64,000 nt of DNA from Euglena gracilis (Eukaryota; Euglenida; Euglenophyceae; Euglenales): assembly GCA_039621445.1 (NCBI GenBank), contig CP154954.1, positions 12,394,716 through 12,458,715 on the forward strand, in the 5' to 3' direction. Below are positions 47,160 through 58,329 of this stretch, one piece after another; position 1 is the first letter of the stretch; every line of letters starts with the position of its first letter. The translations under genes and the position numbers were made by a program. The notes beneath the pieces are model-generated. The model had not been told where the DNA came from. It saw only the letters and a program-made list of their open reading frames with translations, and made no database searches.

Positions 47160-48814
47160 TGCTGCCAACCAGCGCCCCAACCGAAACAAGGGCGCGGTCT
47201 GGGTGACCGATTTTCGGCCCGGCGCAAGGCGCCGGGCCGAGAAGCGTTGACCCTCCAAAACGACCAAAAGTGCCATTTTGGGCACTTTTTGGCAAAAGAA
47301 TTGTGCAAAATGGAAAAAATTTCGGCGCAAAGCGCCGGAAGGAAGAATTGACCTTTTTGGGGGGTCCCCATTCCCCCCCCCCCGACCCCCTGGGGAGGTC
47401 CAGCCGGCACCCCTTTTTTTTCCAGCCGGCCTCGGGGCCCCTCGGAGTGCTTATAAGAAAACCCCAGCCCGCGGCTATTGGCGTGCCCGCAGCTTCGGAC
47501 TTGCAGCATTGAAGCCCTGCGGGCCACCCAGCGCAGGGCCGGCTGTGGAGCTGCCCGGTTGCCCCGCAGAAGCCACCCGGGAGACGGGAGGGGCGGAACG
47601 CAAACGCGCTTTTTGCATTTTTTTGCATTTTTTTGCATTTTTTTGCATTTTTTTGTGTGTTTTCAATTTCGGCAAAATGTTTCCTGCGCCTTTTGATTTT
47701 TTTTTTGTGTCGCGTTTTTCGAGGGTCTGTGTTGTGTTTCTCCCCCATACTGGGGGGGATTTTGAACAGGAAAATTTGTTGTGGGAAAAATTCTGGACGA
47801 AATTTTTTCCACGATTTCTCCCGCCATTTTTAAGGATCCACCCAAGGATTTTTCCTGGAAAATTTATGAACATCCAATGTCCTCAAGTGAATGCTCAAAA
47901 ACCTCTCTCGTCTTCGGCGCTTCGCGCCGATTTTTGGAGTATTTATGCTCCAAATCACTTGTTTAGAATGTGGTCATCCTTCAACAGGGGGGGGGGGGAT
48001 GCGCCCCCCCTCCCCGGTGCAGCAACGCCGCCCTCGCTGTCTTGGTGTGTGGGGTCAGGGCTGCAAAAAAATCCCCAAACCCCACGTTTGGTGCCTATGG
48101 TTGGTGTGGTTGGGGGGGGGTCGACCCCTCCCATCCAGGGCCAATTTTTCGGTCAAAGATTTTCTTTGGCACCTTGGGTGTCGAAGGAATTTTTCCTTGC
48201 TGTGCTGGGACCGGGGGAGGGTCGACCCACCCCCACCTTCTGGGTGGGAAGTCGACCACCCATGCCCACCTTTTGTTTACAGCTTTGGTGGGGGGTTGAC
48301 TTACCTCCCCGACAGATTGGGACCCCAGAGCCATCCAGGCAGGAAGTAGTAACACCGAAGGTTTGTTTTTTTTGCATTCCACAATCACCAAGCATTCGAC
48401 AGCCTGTGCGAACCCTTCGGGTTCAGCCGCAGAATTGTTGTGTGTGTGGTGTGCAACATGTCCCCCCCCCACCAACCGTTGCGTTTGGGTTTCAGGATTG
48501 TGACAGGGTCGTTTTCGTTGGGGCTTGCTTGAAATCGTACTCGTACTCATACTTGTTCAGCTGGAAGTTGCATATGTTCATTTTTGGACGATTTCACACT
48601 AGCGTGGTTCAACAATGAAAAACAAGTGCATGCACCTGGGCAAACCAACATTTCATTTTTGCGCGTTTGCACCACGCTTTTTGGTGTAACATTTTTTGGT
48701 GTTTTCCTTAGTTTTTCTGAAAACGCACTTGCACTTGTACTTGCATTTGTGCATCGCTCCGTTCAACGTTTCACCGCCATTGTCAATGTCCGGCTCCTCA
48801 TTGCATCCGGTCAG

Positions 48815-48910
48815 GGGTGGTCTAATCGGCACACGTTTCCGTTGGGGGAGGACAGAGCCCTGGCCAGGGAACTGCTGGAGTCCTATTTCGTGGACGTGCC
48901 GTGGGCCGCC
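48815..48910 (+). CDS. probable exon of the mTERF-family gene
   Basis: CGGTCAG| opens phase 0: GWSNRHTFPLGEDRALAREL, then LESYFVDVPWAA. Several in-phase donors exist (48890, 48896, 48911), so the right end is a choice. The frame stays open to 48985. Its place upstream of a phase-0 exon and its helical character support membership. Confidence 0.4.
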
Positions 48911-49326
48911 GTGGGCCAGGCCGAGGCAGCTTCAGCCACTCCCTTGGGGCTGAGCGACACTTGGTTTTACACCCTAGATAGTTAGGCGTCGGTTTCTGCT
49001 CAACTGTTTTGAAGCTTTCCTAAACTTTCCTGGTAAATGGGGTGGTTTTCTGTTGCCACCAAGTTGGCGCTACAGCCTGAGGGGGCTCTATTCTCCGGGT
49101 AGGGGGGTCCAGCCAGCCAAGGGTCTTTTCACAGTGCCAGACACCCAATCCGGGGAGTGTTTTTCCATTTCAAGCATTTCCCGAAAGTTTCCGAGATTCA
49201 AACCGATTCAAATGTGAGATTCCTAAAAAACATTGCCTCCTAAAAAACATCCGGTTGGGTCATAAATGGCACAAACGGAAAGCACAAGCGTGCAACTGAG
49301 GCGTGATTTATGCCTAACCAGTCCCA

Positions 49327-49457
49327 GCCCGGTCCACCCACCGTGGGGGTCCACCTGCCCCTCGCCTTCCAGCCCGCGGAGCACCTCGCTCCTCTCGCCT
49401 CCCTCCTCGACGAGGCCGGGGTGATGGCCATGGCCTGCCGGAACCCCCAGCCTGAGG
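49327..49457 (+). CDS. mTERF-family exon
   Basis: GTCCCAG| opens phase 0: PGPPTVGVHLPLAFQPAEHL, then APLASLLDEAGVMAMACRNP and QPE. It ends in phase 1 at CTGAGG|GTGGGC. Joined to 51225 it gives Pro-Glu-Val-Val-Arg-Glu-Pro without a break. The unit L-x2-LL-x-EAGV followed by RNPQ matches the mTERF repeat, in which a helix pair ends in a Pro-containing turn. Confidence 0.6.
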
Positions 49458-51224
49458 GTGGGCGAAACAGCTGTGGGGATGCAAATGGAAATTGCGATGA
49501 TACGTATAACTGCGTGCGCATCGCACCCCCGGAATTTGGCCTTTGGACTGGTCTCGCCAATTTGACCCCCCCCCCCCCCCGTGAGGTTCTCACCGATCAT
49601 GATGATGTTGTCTCTTTGGGCCCGCAACAGCTGACTTGTCACGTTGTAAGGTCCACCACTCGGCCTTCTTCGGTTGACAACGAGGCTTGTACCAGCTGAC
49701 TCTCTGGGGAGGGGGGGGGCAGGTTGGTGCGTAGTTGGCCCTTTTCGGCTAGAATATGCCCAAGGATTGCTGGCTAACTTTTGTGCTGCTTTTTGAAATA
49801 CCAGTCAGGGTCCCTGACTGAATTTTTAATGAATTTTTGAAAATTGAAAAATGTTCCACTCTTGTCCTCAGGGTTATTATTTCTATATTATTTTGAGAGT
49901 TTTGTACAGGTCTGAGGGGGTCCAAACCCCCCCTCCAGGTCCCCACTCTAAGTTGTTGAGCCGTATCCGCCGGCAGTTGGTTTTGTTTCCCAAAACTGGT
50001 TCCCGACCTCCATGGTGAGCATTCCAAATTTTTTTTTTGGCATTGCCTGCACTTTGTTTTATCAAAAAGATTTCCTGGCGCTTTGTGCTGGAAGATTTTA
50101 TTCAAAAAGTCATGTTTCCACGCATTTTTTTAATTCGAAGAATGGGCCCAAAACATACAAAATTTTTCTCCGAAATTTGTCCAACGAAAAGTGCGGTGAA
50201 AATTCTTTTTGTCACCAGGGAGGTTCCGGATCCCCGCTCGGGTTTGAAGGGGGCAGGGCGTGGGGCAGCCCAGAGGCTGGAAGCTCTGGGCTGTCTCTAT
50301 GTCTGAAAATGCTGCTGGCTGCGCCCCTCCCCCCCTCGCCCCCCCAAAAGGTCTTCCAGCTGGTGCTGGCCCCATGGGGTTCAAATGAACCCGGAACTCA
50401 AAAATCGAAACCGAAGAGATTTCCCAAAATGGCCAATTATGAAAAATGGATTTTGCACCCAAAATTTGAGCCGGCGAGCCCTTTTCCAACCCATTTGATC
50501 CCATACTTAACCCATTTTTACACCCCTGCATGGCAAAAATTTGTTGCCATTCAGCCGCCCTTTGTGCGGCTGCAAAATAAATTAAACTCGTTGATGGGGG
50601 AGGAGGGGTTCAAAGCACGAAAAAGGTGGTTCAATAATTTTGGGATCAATTTTTCGCTTTTTTGCTTTTGCATGTTTGAGAGAAGCTTTTTTTTGTAGTC
50701 TGTTGGGGTGACCACCATAAAATGGTTGAAAATGTCAAAATGGCGTTGAAAAAGGCCAATGGCCCCCTAAAATGGTTTTTTAAACAGTCCAAAATGAATT
50801 ACAATTGATGCTAGATATTGATTTTGACGATGCGGCAATAAATGGACAAAAGTTGATAATGCTTGGCCAAAATGGTCAAAAAAATGGACCGAAATGGCCG
50901 ATAAAAGGGGGGAGGAATGGGGTCCCAACTCACCCCCCTCCCTGTCATCTAATATCCTGCCAGTCCTGCCCGAAAGTTGGCCTCTGTGCCTGTACTCACC
51001 AACCTGGCTTTATATTTTTATTTAGCAGGTTTGCCTCCCCCTCTGTACTCGCCAACTGTATGGGCGCAGAGTACGTGTTTAGGTACACCTGTCAACGTAT
51101 GCACACACAGAAATGAACGTGGGCACACAAATATGTGTTCCCCCCCGCCGAAACTGTGATCCCCGAAAACCTGTTCGGCGACGACTTGCAAGTGGGGGGG
51201 GGGGGGGGGGAAGAGGTCGACCAG

Positions 51225-51350
51225 TGGTTAGGGAGCCCATGGGAATGGTCCACCGCGCTCTGTTCGCCATCCCGCGGCTGTTCGACAAAGACGCGGGGGA
51301 GGTACGGCGCCTGCTGGAGGTGCTGCGGACCGACCAACGGAGGGCGTTGG
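51225..51350 (+). CDS. mTERF-family exon
   Basis: CCAG|TGG to GTTGG|GTAACG, phase 1 on both sides, 42 codons: VVREPMGMVHRALFAIPRLF, then DKDAGEVRRLLEVLRTDQRR. The IPRLF and VRRLLEVLR helices are typical of the mitochondrial/plastid transcription termination factor family. These alpha-helical solenoids bind nucleic acid in organelles. A 17-G run stands 20 bp upstream of the acceptor. Confidence 0.7.
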
Positions 51351-51825
51351 GTAACGGTGCCGGGCCTTGCATTGGGACTCCTTGGTTTGTGTCGTGTGGC
51401 GGATATTTTACGAACAAGGCCTCGTCCTCACCCTGCCTTTTGAGGAATTTTTGATGCCTCGACTATTTTTTGGGCGGGCGAATAATCTGGGATCATAACT
51501 CGAAAAGGAACGTTGCTTCCCTCCAGGCGAGCTAAATGATGGGGGTTTTTGTTTATTTGATTGATTTTTAGAATCGGCAACAATAATAGGAAAAAGCGTT
51601 CCAGTTTGCAATTTGGCTGTCAGCGCGAGGTTTTATTGATTTTGACCTTCTGTCCCCAGAAAATTCACACATATTGGCGCCGACCAAACCATCTTCACAC
51701 CCCTCTTTGCCCCGACAATAGGCAACCGTTTGGCATTTTTTGTCCTCTTTTAAAGTTAATAGGAAAAAAGACACTGATATTTCCTTTGCTGTTGACATTG
51801 GCCGACCTCGTCTTGTGCCCTGCAG

Positions 51826-51979
51826 ACACTCTCCTGCAATCCAATGGAATCCGGGTGGGCGACGCCCTCAACGAGGTTCCCCACATCCTGAACGTCGAGC
51901 TGCCGACGCTGCAGCAGCGCCTCAAGTACCTGACCGACCTGGGGGTGGACGTGGCGGTCCTCAATGCAACTCCAGTGGT
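51826..51979 (+). CDS. mTERF-family exon
   Basis: CCCTGCAG| opens in phase 1 and joins the previous exon as ALD: TLLQSNGIRVGDALNEVPHI, then LNVELPTLQQRLKYLTDLGV and DVAVLNATPV. This contains a complete mTERF motif (P-x-IL...L-x-RL-x-L-x-x-LG). The donor is one of the GTs at 51975-51980. The one at 51980 fits the phase needed by the next exon; 51975 and 51978 have better context. Confidence 0.8.
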
Positions 51980-52084
51980 GTCTCCATGCACACATCCCGC
52001 CATCGTTCACCCCCCGTTCAATATCCATCTTGGAAAAGTCAAAAAGCACGCTTCCCATCAAAATGGCAAATTTTTATATTATTC

Positions 52085-52240
52085 TTTATCTTATTATTAT
52101 TAGAATTATTATTTATTAGTATTATTATTTTATAATTATAATTTTTGTTGTTGTTGTTGATGTTGATGTTGTTGTTATTGTTATTGTTGCTACTGCAGCA
52201 GCTGTTGTTATTATTGTTATTATTATTGTTAGGTTCGTTT
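52085..52240. repeat. (ATT)n/(GTT)n tract
   Basis: ATTATT followed by TTGTTG trinucleotide repeats in the intron between two mTERF exons. Non-coding. Confidence 0.85.
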
Positions 52241-52454
52241 GTTTATTTGAGAATCAAACCGAATCGTATTGGACCCGAAAATCGGCCACCAAAAGTGGTC
52301 CCCCCTCCTCCCTCCTCCCCCCAGTGGGTGGGTGAGTGGGTCTGGACCCCCCCCCTCCCACGGGTCCCACAAAAAACTTATGTCTGCAAGTTGATTTGGG
52401 GGGTCGGCCGTATCTGCCTGGGGCCCCCCGGTCAACGGCGCTGCTGCGGCCCAG

Positions 52455-52577
52455 CTACTACGTGGCGGCCGTCGCCCGGCGCCTAACGGAGCTCGGCCTG
52501 GCCGCGCCGGCGGTGCTCGCCGCGTCGCCGCAGGTGCTGGTGGAGGACTGGGAGGCGGGCGTGCTGCGGCGGGTGCG
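52455..52577 (+). CDS. mTERF-family exon
   Basis: GGCCCAG| is followed by YYVAAVARRLTELGLAAPAV, then LAASPQVLVEDWEAGVLRRV; donor TGCG|GTACCT, phase 2. The frame is open further left (STALLRPSYY), so the acceptor is tentative. A full mTERF repeat is visible: RL-x-ELGL, then V-x-x-SPQVL, then LRRV. GC content is extreme. Confidence 0.75.
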
Positions 52578-53565
52578 GTACCTGCCCGGGCCCCCCGCCA
52601 TCCCCATCTGCCTGCCTGGGTGTGGGCCCCTCCGAGTGCCAGCGCAGAACGGAAATTGGCCAGACACCCAGCCCAGCCCAGGGTGGTGGGCCCCACCTCC
52701 CATATATCCGGGAGCACCAATTTTCGACCTCCCCAAAATTTTTTCCCGGCGCCTTCGGCGCCGGGTGGACTTGTTAAAGAAATCTGTGAAAATGCTGTGG
52801 TGGGAGGTGGGGGGTGGACCCCACCCCACCAGGCCTTCCCGTTCTGCCCTGCCGAGCGGTTTGGTGCCTGTGGTCAGGGGGGCGAGGGTGCTGCATGTTC
52901 AGCCTCAATTGAAGTGCGGGTGCGCTCTTAGCGGACCTCCGCCTCCAGCACCACCTGTCTGATTTTTGTTGATTTCCTTTCAGAATTACTGTCAAAAATG
53001 GGGTGTGCTTGAGTGGGCCGTTGCCTTCGGTGGCGGGGGGGGGGTGTGCTTTTATTTTGACACTGCCCATGCTTCTATTATGAGGGGCGGGTTTATGAGT
53101 GGCATTTTGCAGCTTTGTGTGTTGGCGCGTTGGACATTTGTGTGTTGCGTGACACATATGTTTGTACGCATGTTGCACACAGGGAAAGCAACGTATTCTC
53201 AAATGATGGTTGCAACACATGAAACCATTGAACGACACGAGATGTTTGAGGGCAGCTGAACAGCGTTGCCTCCGGTTTGCTGACAAACAAATGGGGTTTG
53301 GGGAAAAGAAGCGGCGGCCTGCGTTCAACAAAGAAAATCGGGGCCCCCAGTCAGAGGCCTCCTGTGCAAAGGAATTCTCCCCGCAGGAGACTGCCACGCA
53401 AAGCCCATGCACGTCCCCTGTCATTTTCCCCACGCATGCCACCCAAAGTTTGGCATTGTTTATTGGTTGCAGTACTTCATAACCTTGCAGTATTTCCCAC
53501 ATTTCCCCAAAATCAAAGTTGTTTCTGTTTTTTCTTCCCTTCCCAACTGTACCCCATCCCATTTA

Positions 53566-53701
53566 CCCCCCCCCCCCTTTGCCCACTGACCACCCCTGGA
53601 CAACGACCACCCCCGGTCGAGGGTTGCATGTAAGGGGGTGCCTATGACCACCCCCTTGGTCGGGGGTTGTAGGAACCCGGTCGGTAGGCAAGGGGGGGGG
53701 G
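53566..53701. mobile_element. short TA-flanked TIR element
   Basis: The ends TTACCCCCCCC...TTTGCCCACTGACC and inverted GGTCGGTAGGCAAGGGGGGG match over some 26 bp, with TA on both sides (53564-53565, 53702-53703). At only 136 bp it is almost entirely inverted repeat: GACCACCCC and GGTCGGGGGTTG recur inside. Non-autonomous. Confidence 0.7.
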
Positions 53702-53989
53702 TAAGTGCACGGGGTGTGCACATTATTGGACCGACGTTTCGGACCCTCATGGGTGTGATACTTATTTGGGCAACCGCACACCAGTTTGGGCACCGCGCAA
53801 TTAAATGGGGCAGTTCACTCCCAAAGGAAGATTCCAAACACGGAGTGGCATATTTTTTTGTGTATTCATATAAGTCGTATTTGTGCACACATAATTTGTA
53901 TTTGGAGCCTTCACCAAACGTGTGGTTTTTTTGAAGTGCAGTTACTTGACTGCTTATGGAAGGTGGCATCAAAGTGGCAACCTGCGTAA

Positions 53990-53997
53990 TAATAATA

Positions 53998-54032
<35 letters not shown>

Positions 54033-54033
54033 C

Positions 54034-54068
<35 letters not shown>

Positions 54069-54110
54069 AATAATAATAATAATAAATGATGCTGCTGCTG
54101 CTGCTGATGA
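53990..54110. repeat. (ATG)n/(AAT)n trinucleotide array
   Basis: About 24 ATG units with one ATC interruption, then AAT and GCT units. Intronic, between mTERF exons. A Met-repeat ORF through it is an artefact. Confidence 0.95.
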
Positions 54111-54957
54111 TAATAATTATAATAATCAGACTCGGCTTTTAGTCTCCATCAGCCCTGCACCTCACCACAAAGAATCATGCCGACAAAACGTTGCCCTTTT
54201 AGAGAGAAACAAATCGATAAACTGCCAAAACTGGTTGAACAAAAAAAATGGGGAAAAAAAGGGTTGAACATTTGAATTGTTCAAGGATTGAACGGACTCT
54301 CCCAAAAGGCCCCCACAAAACCAACCGCGATGCGCATTCCAGGGGAAGATTAAAGCGTTCCGCAATTTTGAGGATTTTTGCGATTTGAGGATTTTTTTGA
54401 AATTTGCTATTTTTGCATTCTTTCATTGAAATATGAGGCCCAAAAACTTCGAGATTTGCCAAACTGATCTCAATTATGCCGGGGAAAAAATAATAAAAAC
54501 TGGTTGACAGAAAAAATGAAAAAAAAGGGGTTCATTTGTAAAAAGGATTGAAGGACTTTGAAAAAGGCCTCCCCAAACAAAAAAAAAAAAATCGATTGAG
54601 GGAGAATAACGTTCCGTTTTTGGGATTTTTTTTTTGGTTTTTTTGATTTTTTTTTTTTTGCATTTTTTTTTGTGATTTTTGGATTTTGTGTTTGCTGAGG
54701 GTGTATGATGTACATGGTTGTTACGTTTTTTTTTCTGTTAGTTGGTTTTTCTGGGGTGTGGAGTGTTTCAAAAGGATGGGGGGGGATGGGTTTTGTGGTG
54801 AGAATGATTGATTTGGCGACTGGGCTGGTCTTTGAGAACAGATTTAAATGAAATCCTTGCAATTAGCGCCATTGACAGTAGCAACCCCCTCCCCCCGATG
54901 GACACAGCACGTTTCTTGCTACATCTGATGACTGAATTGCCGAACTTGGCACCCGAG

Positions 54958-55211
54958 GCCCTCTGACCTTGTCTCTGCCATCAACGGCTTCCCGGCCTAT
55001 TTGGGGCTGCCGTTCCGGTCCGTCATCCGAGCGCGGTACGAGTACCTCCGGCACCTCGGCCGGCCGGGCCCCCTCCCCCTGCGGACAGTGCTCCAGCCCG
55101 CCGACCTCGAGTTCGCGCGCCGGGTGGCGGAGTCGACGTTCACCCAGTCTGTGCCTGTCCCTCTGTGTCTGAAGTGCCGATATGCATTCTGTTGTGAGAC
55201 GGGGCTGAAAG
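54958..55211 (+). CDS. mTERF-family C-terminal-repeat exon
   Basis: The acceptor CCCGAG| joins the previous phase-2 exon as Arg-Pro-Ser-Asp-Leu. The frame reads LVSAINGFPAYLGLPFRSVI, then RARYEYLRHLGRPGPLPLRT and VLQPADLEFARRVAE. The succession FP-x-LG-L-x-x-x-I-R-RYE-x-L-x-x-LG, then L-x-T-V-L-x3-D-x-EFA is the diagnostic end of mTERF proteins. A donor AAAG|GTGCTG leaves phase 1. The tail (CLKCRYAFCCE) before it is unusual, so an earlier donor is possible. Confidence 0.8.
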
Positions 55212-55359
55212 GTGCTGGTGGATGACACTTAATCCACAATCAACAGGGCTTCGACGCACCTATTGTGGTTAGACCTGTGGCTTGTTTTTTAGTATCCTCA
55301 CACCCACATTCCTGCACCCTCTCCCCCCCACCCACCCACCCACACAGCCCCCCGCGCAT

Positions 55360-55515
55360 TCACCCGCCCAACCCCCCCCCCCACAGACTTGCATGAGTGC
55401 GCAGGCACGCATGCATGAGGGCGTGCACACGCACGCACGCACGCACACACACACACACACCTGTGCACATGCACAAACACAAACATACATGCGCGAATGC
55501 AAACACACACGTATG
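55360..55515. repeat. C-run and (CA)n tract
   Basis: Poly-C segments (55321-55382) followed by CACGCACGCACACAC repeats. Intronic between the last two mTERF exons. Confidence 0.8.
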
Positions 55516-55798
55516 CAATATGTAATATGTATATAAAAGAATGTGCATTATTTTTCATACCTCCAAATTTGTGGGTCATACCCAGCCCAAAGCCCAATTT
55601 TACACTATTTTTGCCGTTTATTGCCCAAAATGTCCGCTTTGACAGAGTCACTGCCACCACAACCACCGTTGACAGCTCCACCATGTGTCGCTCCATCCTC
55701 CATGCTGTACGGTACATATTGACACCCAGTCCCACATACGCACCCCACCCGTATTGCACACAAAGCACACTATCGCGGCTTGGCGCACTGTGGCCGAG

Positions 55799-55917
55799 GC
55801 GTACATGACGTGGCGGTCCAAAAACGCACGTGGCTGGAGGAGGCGCCGCCCGCCCCGCCCCAGAAGCAGCGTGGCCGGCCCCCGTTTGCACTCGTCGCGA
55901 GCCTGTCCCCCCGCTGA
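55799..55917 (+). CDS. probable terminal exon of the mTERF-family gene
   Basis: TGGCCGAG| opens in phase 1, as required. The frame reads VHDVAVQKRTWLEEAPPAPP, then QKQRGRPPFALVASLSPR and TGA at 55915. Basic, Pro-rich C-tail. A second frame (AYMTWRSKNARGWRRRR) is open too, so the assignment rests on the phase match and the nearby polyadenylation hexamer. Confidence 0.5.
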
Positions 55918-56004
55918 CGCGTTCCACTGCCAGCATGGGCCTTGACGCCCGCACAAAAACATGGGTCCTATTGAGGGTCTGCCTCGCTTGCCACGTTTGG
56001 CACA

Positions 56005-56010
56005 AATAAA
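56005..56010 (+). promoter_or_regulatory. AATAAA polyadenylation signal
   Basis: AATAAA lies 88 bp after the proposed mTERF stop codon. Such a hexamer is also expected by chance every few kb in AT-rich DNA, so its value comes from its position. Confidence 0.4.
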
Positions 56011-56569
56011 ATTTCTTTCACTGCCAGCTCGTGACTGCAGACGAAACACCTGGTCCGTGCATGTAACCAGACAAACAAAATCTGCATTCATTTTTAACCT
56101 TTGAAAGGGTCCCCATTTTTTATTTTTTCTGAAAATTTTCAAAATAAAAATACCCATACCGTGCTGAATTTACAAGACTGAATGTCAAGGCCCCCAGATG
56201 CAGCATGCCTCTGTTTGGCCTCACAAAACCCGGGTAAAATGGTTACAAGGCAAGTGCGTGGCGGCGTGGTGGGTGGGCTGGGTTTGGGGATTTGTGGGTG
56301 GGTTGTGGGATGGGTGGGGTGTTGGGGGTTTGTGTTTGTTTTGTTTTGGGGTTTGTTTCAGTGATTTTGTGGTGGTGGGGGGTGTGGGTGGGCTGGGATC
56401 TAATTTTTTTGGGAATGGTATTTTGGGACTTGGGATCGTGGACTTTTTGGGATGAGGAATTCGAAAAGGCAGTTTCCCACCGGTATGTGCCAGTTCGCCC
56501 AACGCAGCAACCTATATTTGGCTGAGCGAAAGGGGCACAACACTTCCCCAAAGTGAACCAAACGTTTTT

Positions 56570-57060
56570 CTTTTTTGGCTTCTTGGACCAAAAGCTATGG
56601 GCAGGGTGATTGTATCGGCAACGTCAGCAAAAAAAAAAAAAAACGCTGCAACGACCGGAAAAACACTTTCCTACCCTCAAATCATGATTGGATTAAACAA
56701 TGGAAGGAATGGACGGGAAATAGCAAATTCGTTTTGTGGCCTGAATTCTGTATCCAGAAACATATGGATGGAAATTTTTATATTATATATAATAATAATA
56801 TATAATATCAGATATTAATTTTTATAAAAACATGGAAATTTCTGACAAATAACATTTGCATTCATACCCCGAGGTCCAGGTGCCACCCCCTCCCTCGGCA
56901 AGGGATGGCAAGCAGAGGTTTTAAAAAAGAAACAACAACAACTCTGGTCTGAACCAGAAATGCTACGGGCGAAAGCAGAGCCCTCAACACGCATGGGCGG
57001 TACTCTCCGACCCCAGCTGTGGCACCGCAGACCACCTCACATCACCGTGGTGGTATCTGT
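56570..57060. other. no supported gene
   Basis: AT-rich DNA including a 15-A run (56627-56642) and a TATAAT-rich palindromic stretch (56778-56815). No exon-like block and no TIR element ends were seen. Confidence 0.5.
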
Positions 57061-57066
57061 GGAGGA

Positions 57067-57720
57067 CAGGGGTTTTTCTTTTTAGTCTTGGACACCCGGG
57101 GGAGAGGGGGGTAGGGTGGGTGCGTGGCCGAGCCTCCCCCCTGGGGGGTCCGCACAGGGGGGGGATATACCTCCCCCCCCCCTTGTCTAAGCACCACCCT
57201 TGTCTAAGCACCACCCCCCCGGTTCTTACCCATCTTTTTACAGGTCATCGTCACGGGGAGGTTTATTTTGTGTGCATTTTTAAGGGAAATTTCTCAAAAA
57301 TTTCGAAATTTCTGCAACTTCTGAGACCTGATTTGGTGAGGTATTGTTGATTTCTGCATCCAAATGTGTGTAAGTTCAACAGTGCACCTTCAAATTAAGG
57401 GGAATTTTTCCTTTTCGGCGCGAAGCGCCGGATTTTTTTTGCAGTCAAATTTTTCCCCCCCCCTTGTCTAAGCACCGCCCCCCTGGTTCTTACCCATATT
57501 TTGGCAAAATAAGCACCACCCCCCTGGTTCTTACCCATCTTTTCCGGTTCTTAGACAAGGGGGGGGGGAGGTACTTTTCGGAAAGCGCCGAAGGCGCCGA
57601 AATTTTTTTAAAAAGGCGCTATTTTTAGTATTTTCCCAACTTTTTGGCCATTTTCCAGGAAAATTGAGTGGGTCCTCTGGGACCCCACGGGGGGGCCCCA
57701 GGGGGTGGGTGGGTGGGTGG
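57067..57720. mobile_element. hAT-like element interrupted by a TA-type element
   Basis: The left end CAGGGGTTTTTCTTTTTAGT, the GTGGCCGAGCC block, then after the insertion CTTTTCGGAAAGCGCCGAAG, GGCGCTATTTTTAG and GTGGGTCCTCTGGGACCCC follow the order of the intact hAT-like copies. The 57170-57571 element splits it at a TA. The expected right end (GGTCTTAAAAAAACCCCTG) is missing, so the copy is truncated. Confidence 0.7.
57170..57571. mobile_element. TA-flanked TIR element, TTGTCTAAG family, copy 2 (nested)
   Basis: ATATA|CCTCCCC at the left and GGGGAGG|TA|CTTTTCGG at the right. The empty site in a related hAT-like copy reads GGGATAAACTTTTCGG, which shows the TA duplication directly. TIR: CCTCCCCCCCCCCTTGTCTA. 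The 402-bp interior includes TTTTCGGCGCGAAGCGCCGG at 57412-57431. Confidence 0.9.
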
Positions 57721-58059
57721 ATGTGGTCCCTTCCACTCCCTGCATCCGAGGCCCTTGGCAGAGACGGCTGTTCTGTGTGGCTGTTGACTGACCCCTCCTG
57801 TCCATGTCGACACGGCTCGAGATGAACACACTCCGCCGCTCCCCGGACCTTGGGACAGTGGACCTGCCTGCCTGTTTCTGGGCTGCTTGCATTGTCCCCA
57901 GAACAGCTCTCCCGCAGTCCTTTGCCTCAAGTTTCGCATTTAATTAATTAAATTTTTTTTACTGTTTTATGTGGATGGATAATGGAACAGAATCCCAGAG
58001 AGTGGAGACGCCCAGTGTGACCCCCTGGTTGTTTTAAAAGTCATGCAACTTACCTCACA

Positions 58060-58303
58060 GGTTGCAGGTCATGGGGGTGTTATGACCCCCCCCCCCCGGT
58101 CAAAGGTTGCAGGTCGCGTCCCCCTCCTTCTACGACCCCGCCCCCCCCCCCCCCCCCCCCCGGTCTACACAGGGGGGGGGCGGGTAAGGACCGCCCTCGC
58201 AGGTTGCAATTATGGGGGTGTTACGCCCCCCCCCCCCCTGTCACAGGTTCCAGGACCCCCCCCGGTCGTACGACAAGGGGGGGGGGGCGGGTAAGGACCG
58301 CCT
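58060..58303. repeat. tandem C/G-tract repeat (GCGGGTAAGGACCGCC)
   Basis: Two units of roughly 105-135 bp. Each starts CAGGTTGCA, has ATGGGGGTGTTA(T/C)G and C-runs of up to 23, and ends GGGGCGGGTAAGGACCGCC. The units carry inverted C and G runs and could fold. No coding signal. Confidence 0.8.
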
Positions 58304-58329
58304 TGGTGTGTGTGTGTGTGTGTGTGTGT

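Noticed and set aside
47217-47241. Intrinsic (Rho-independent) bacterial terminator
   Set aside because: A GC stem is present, but the window is eukaryotic and the hairpin belongs to the dispersed minihairpin family.
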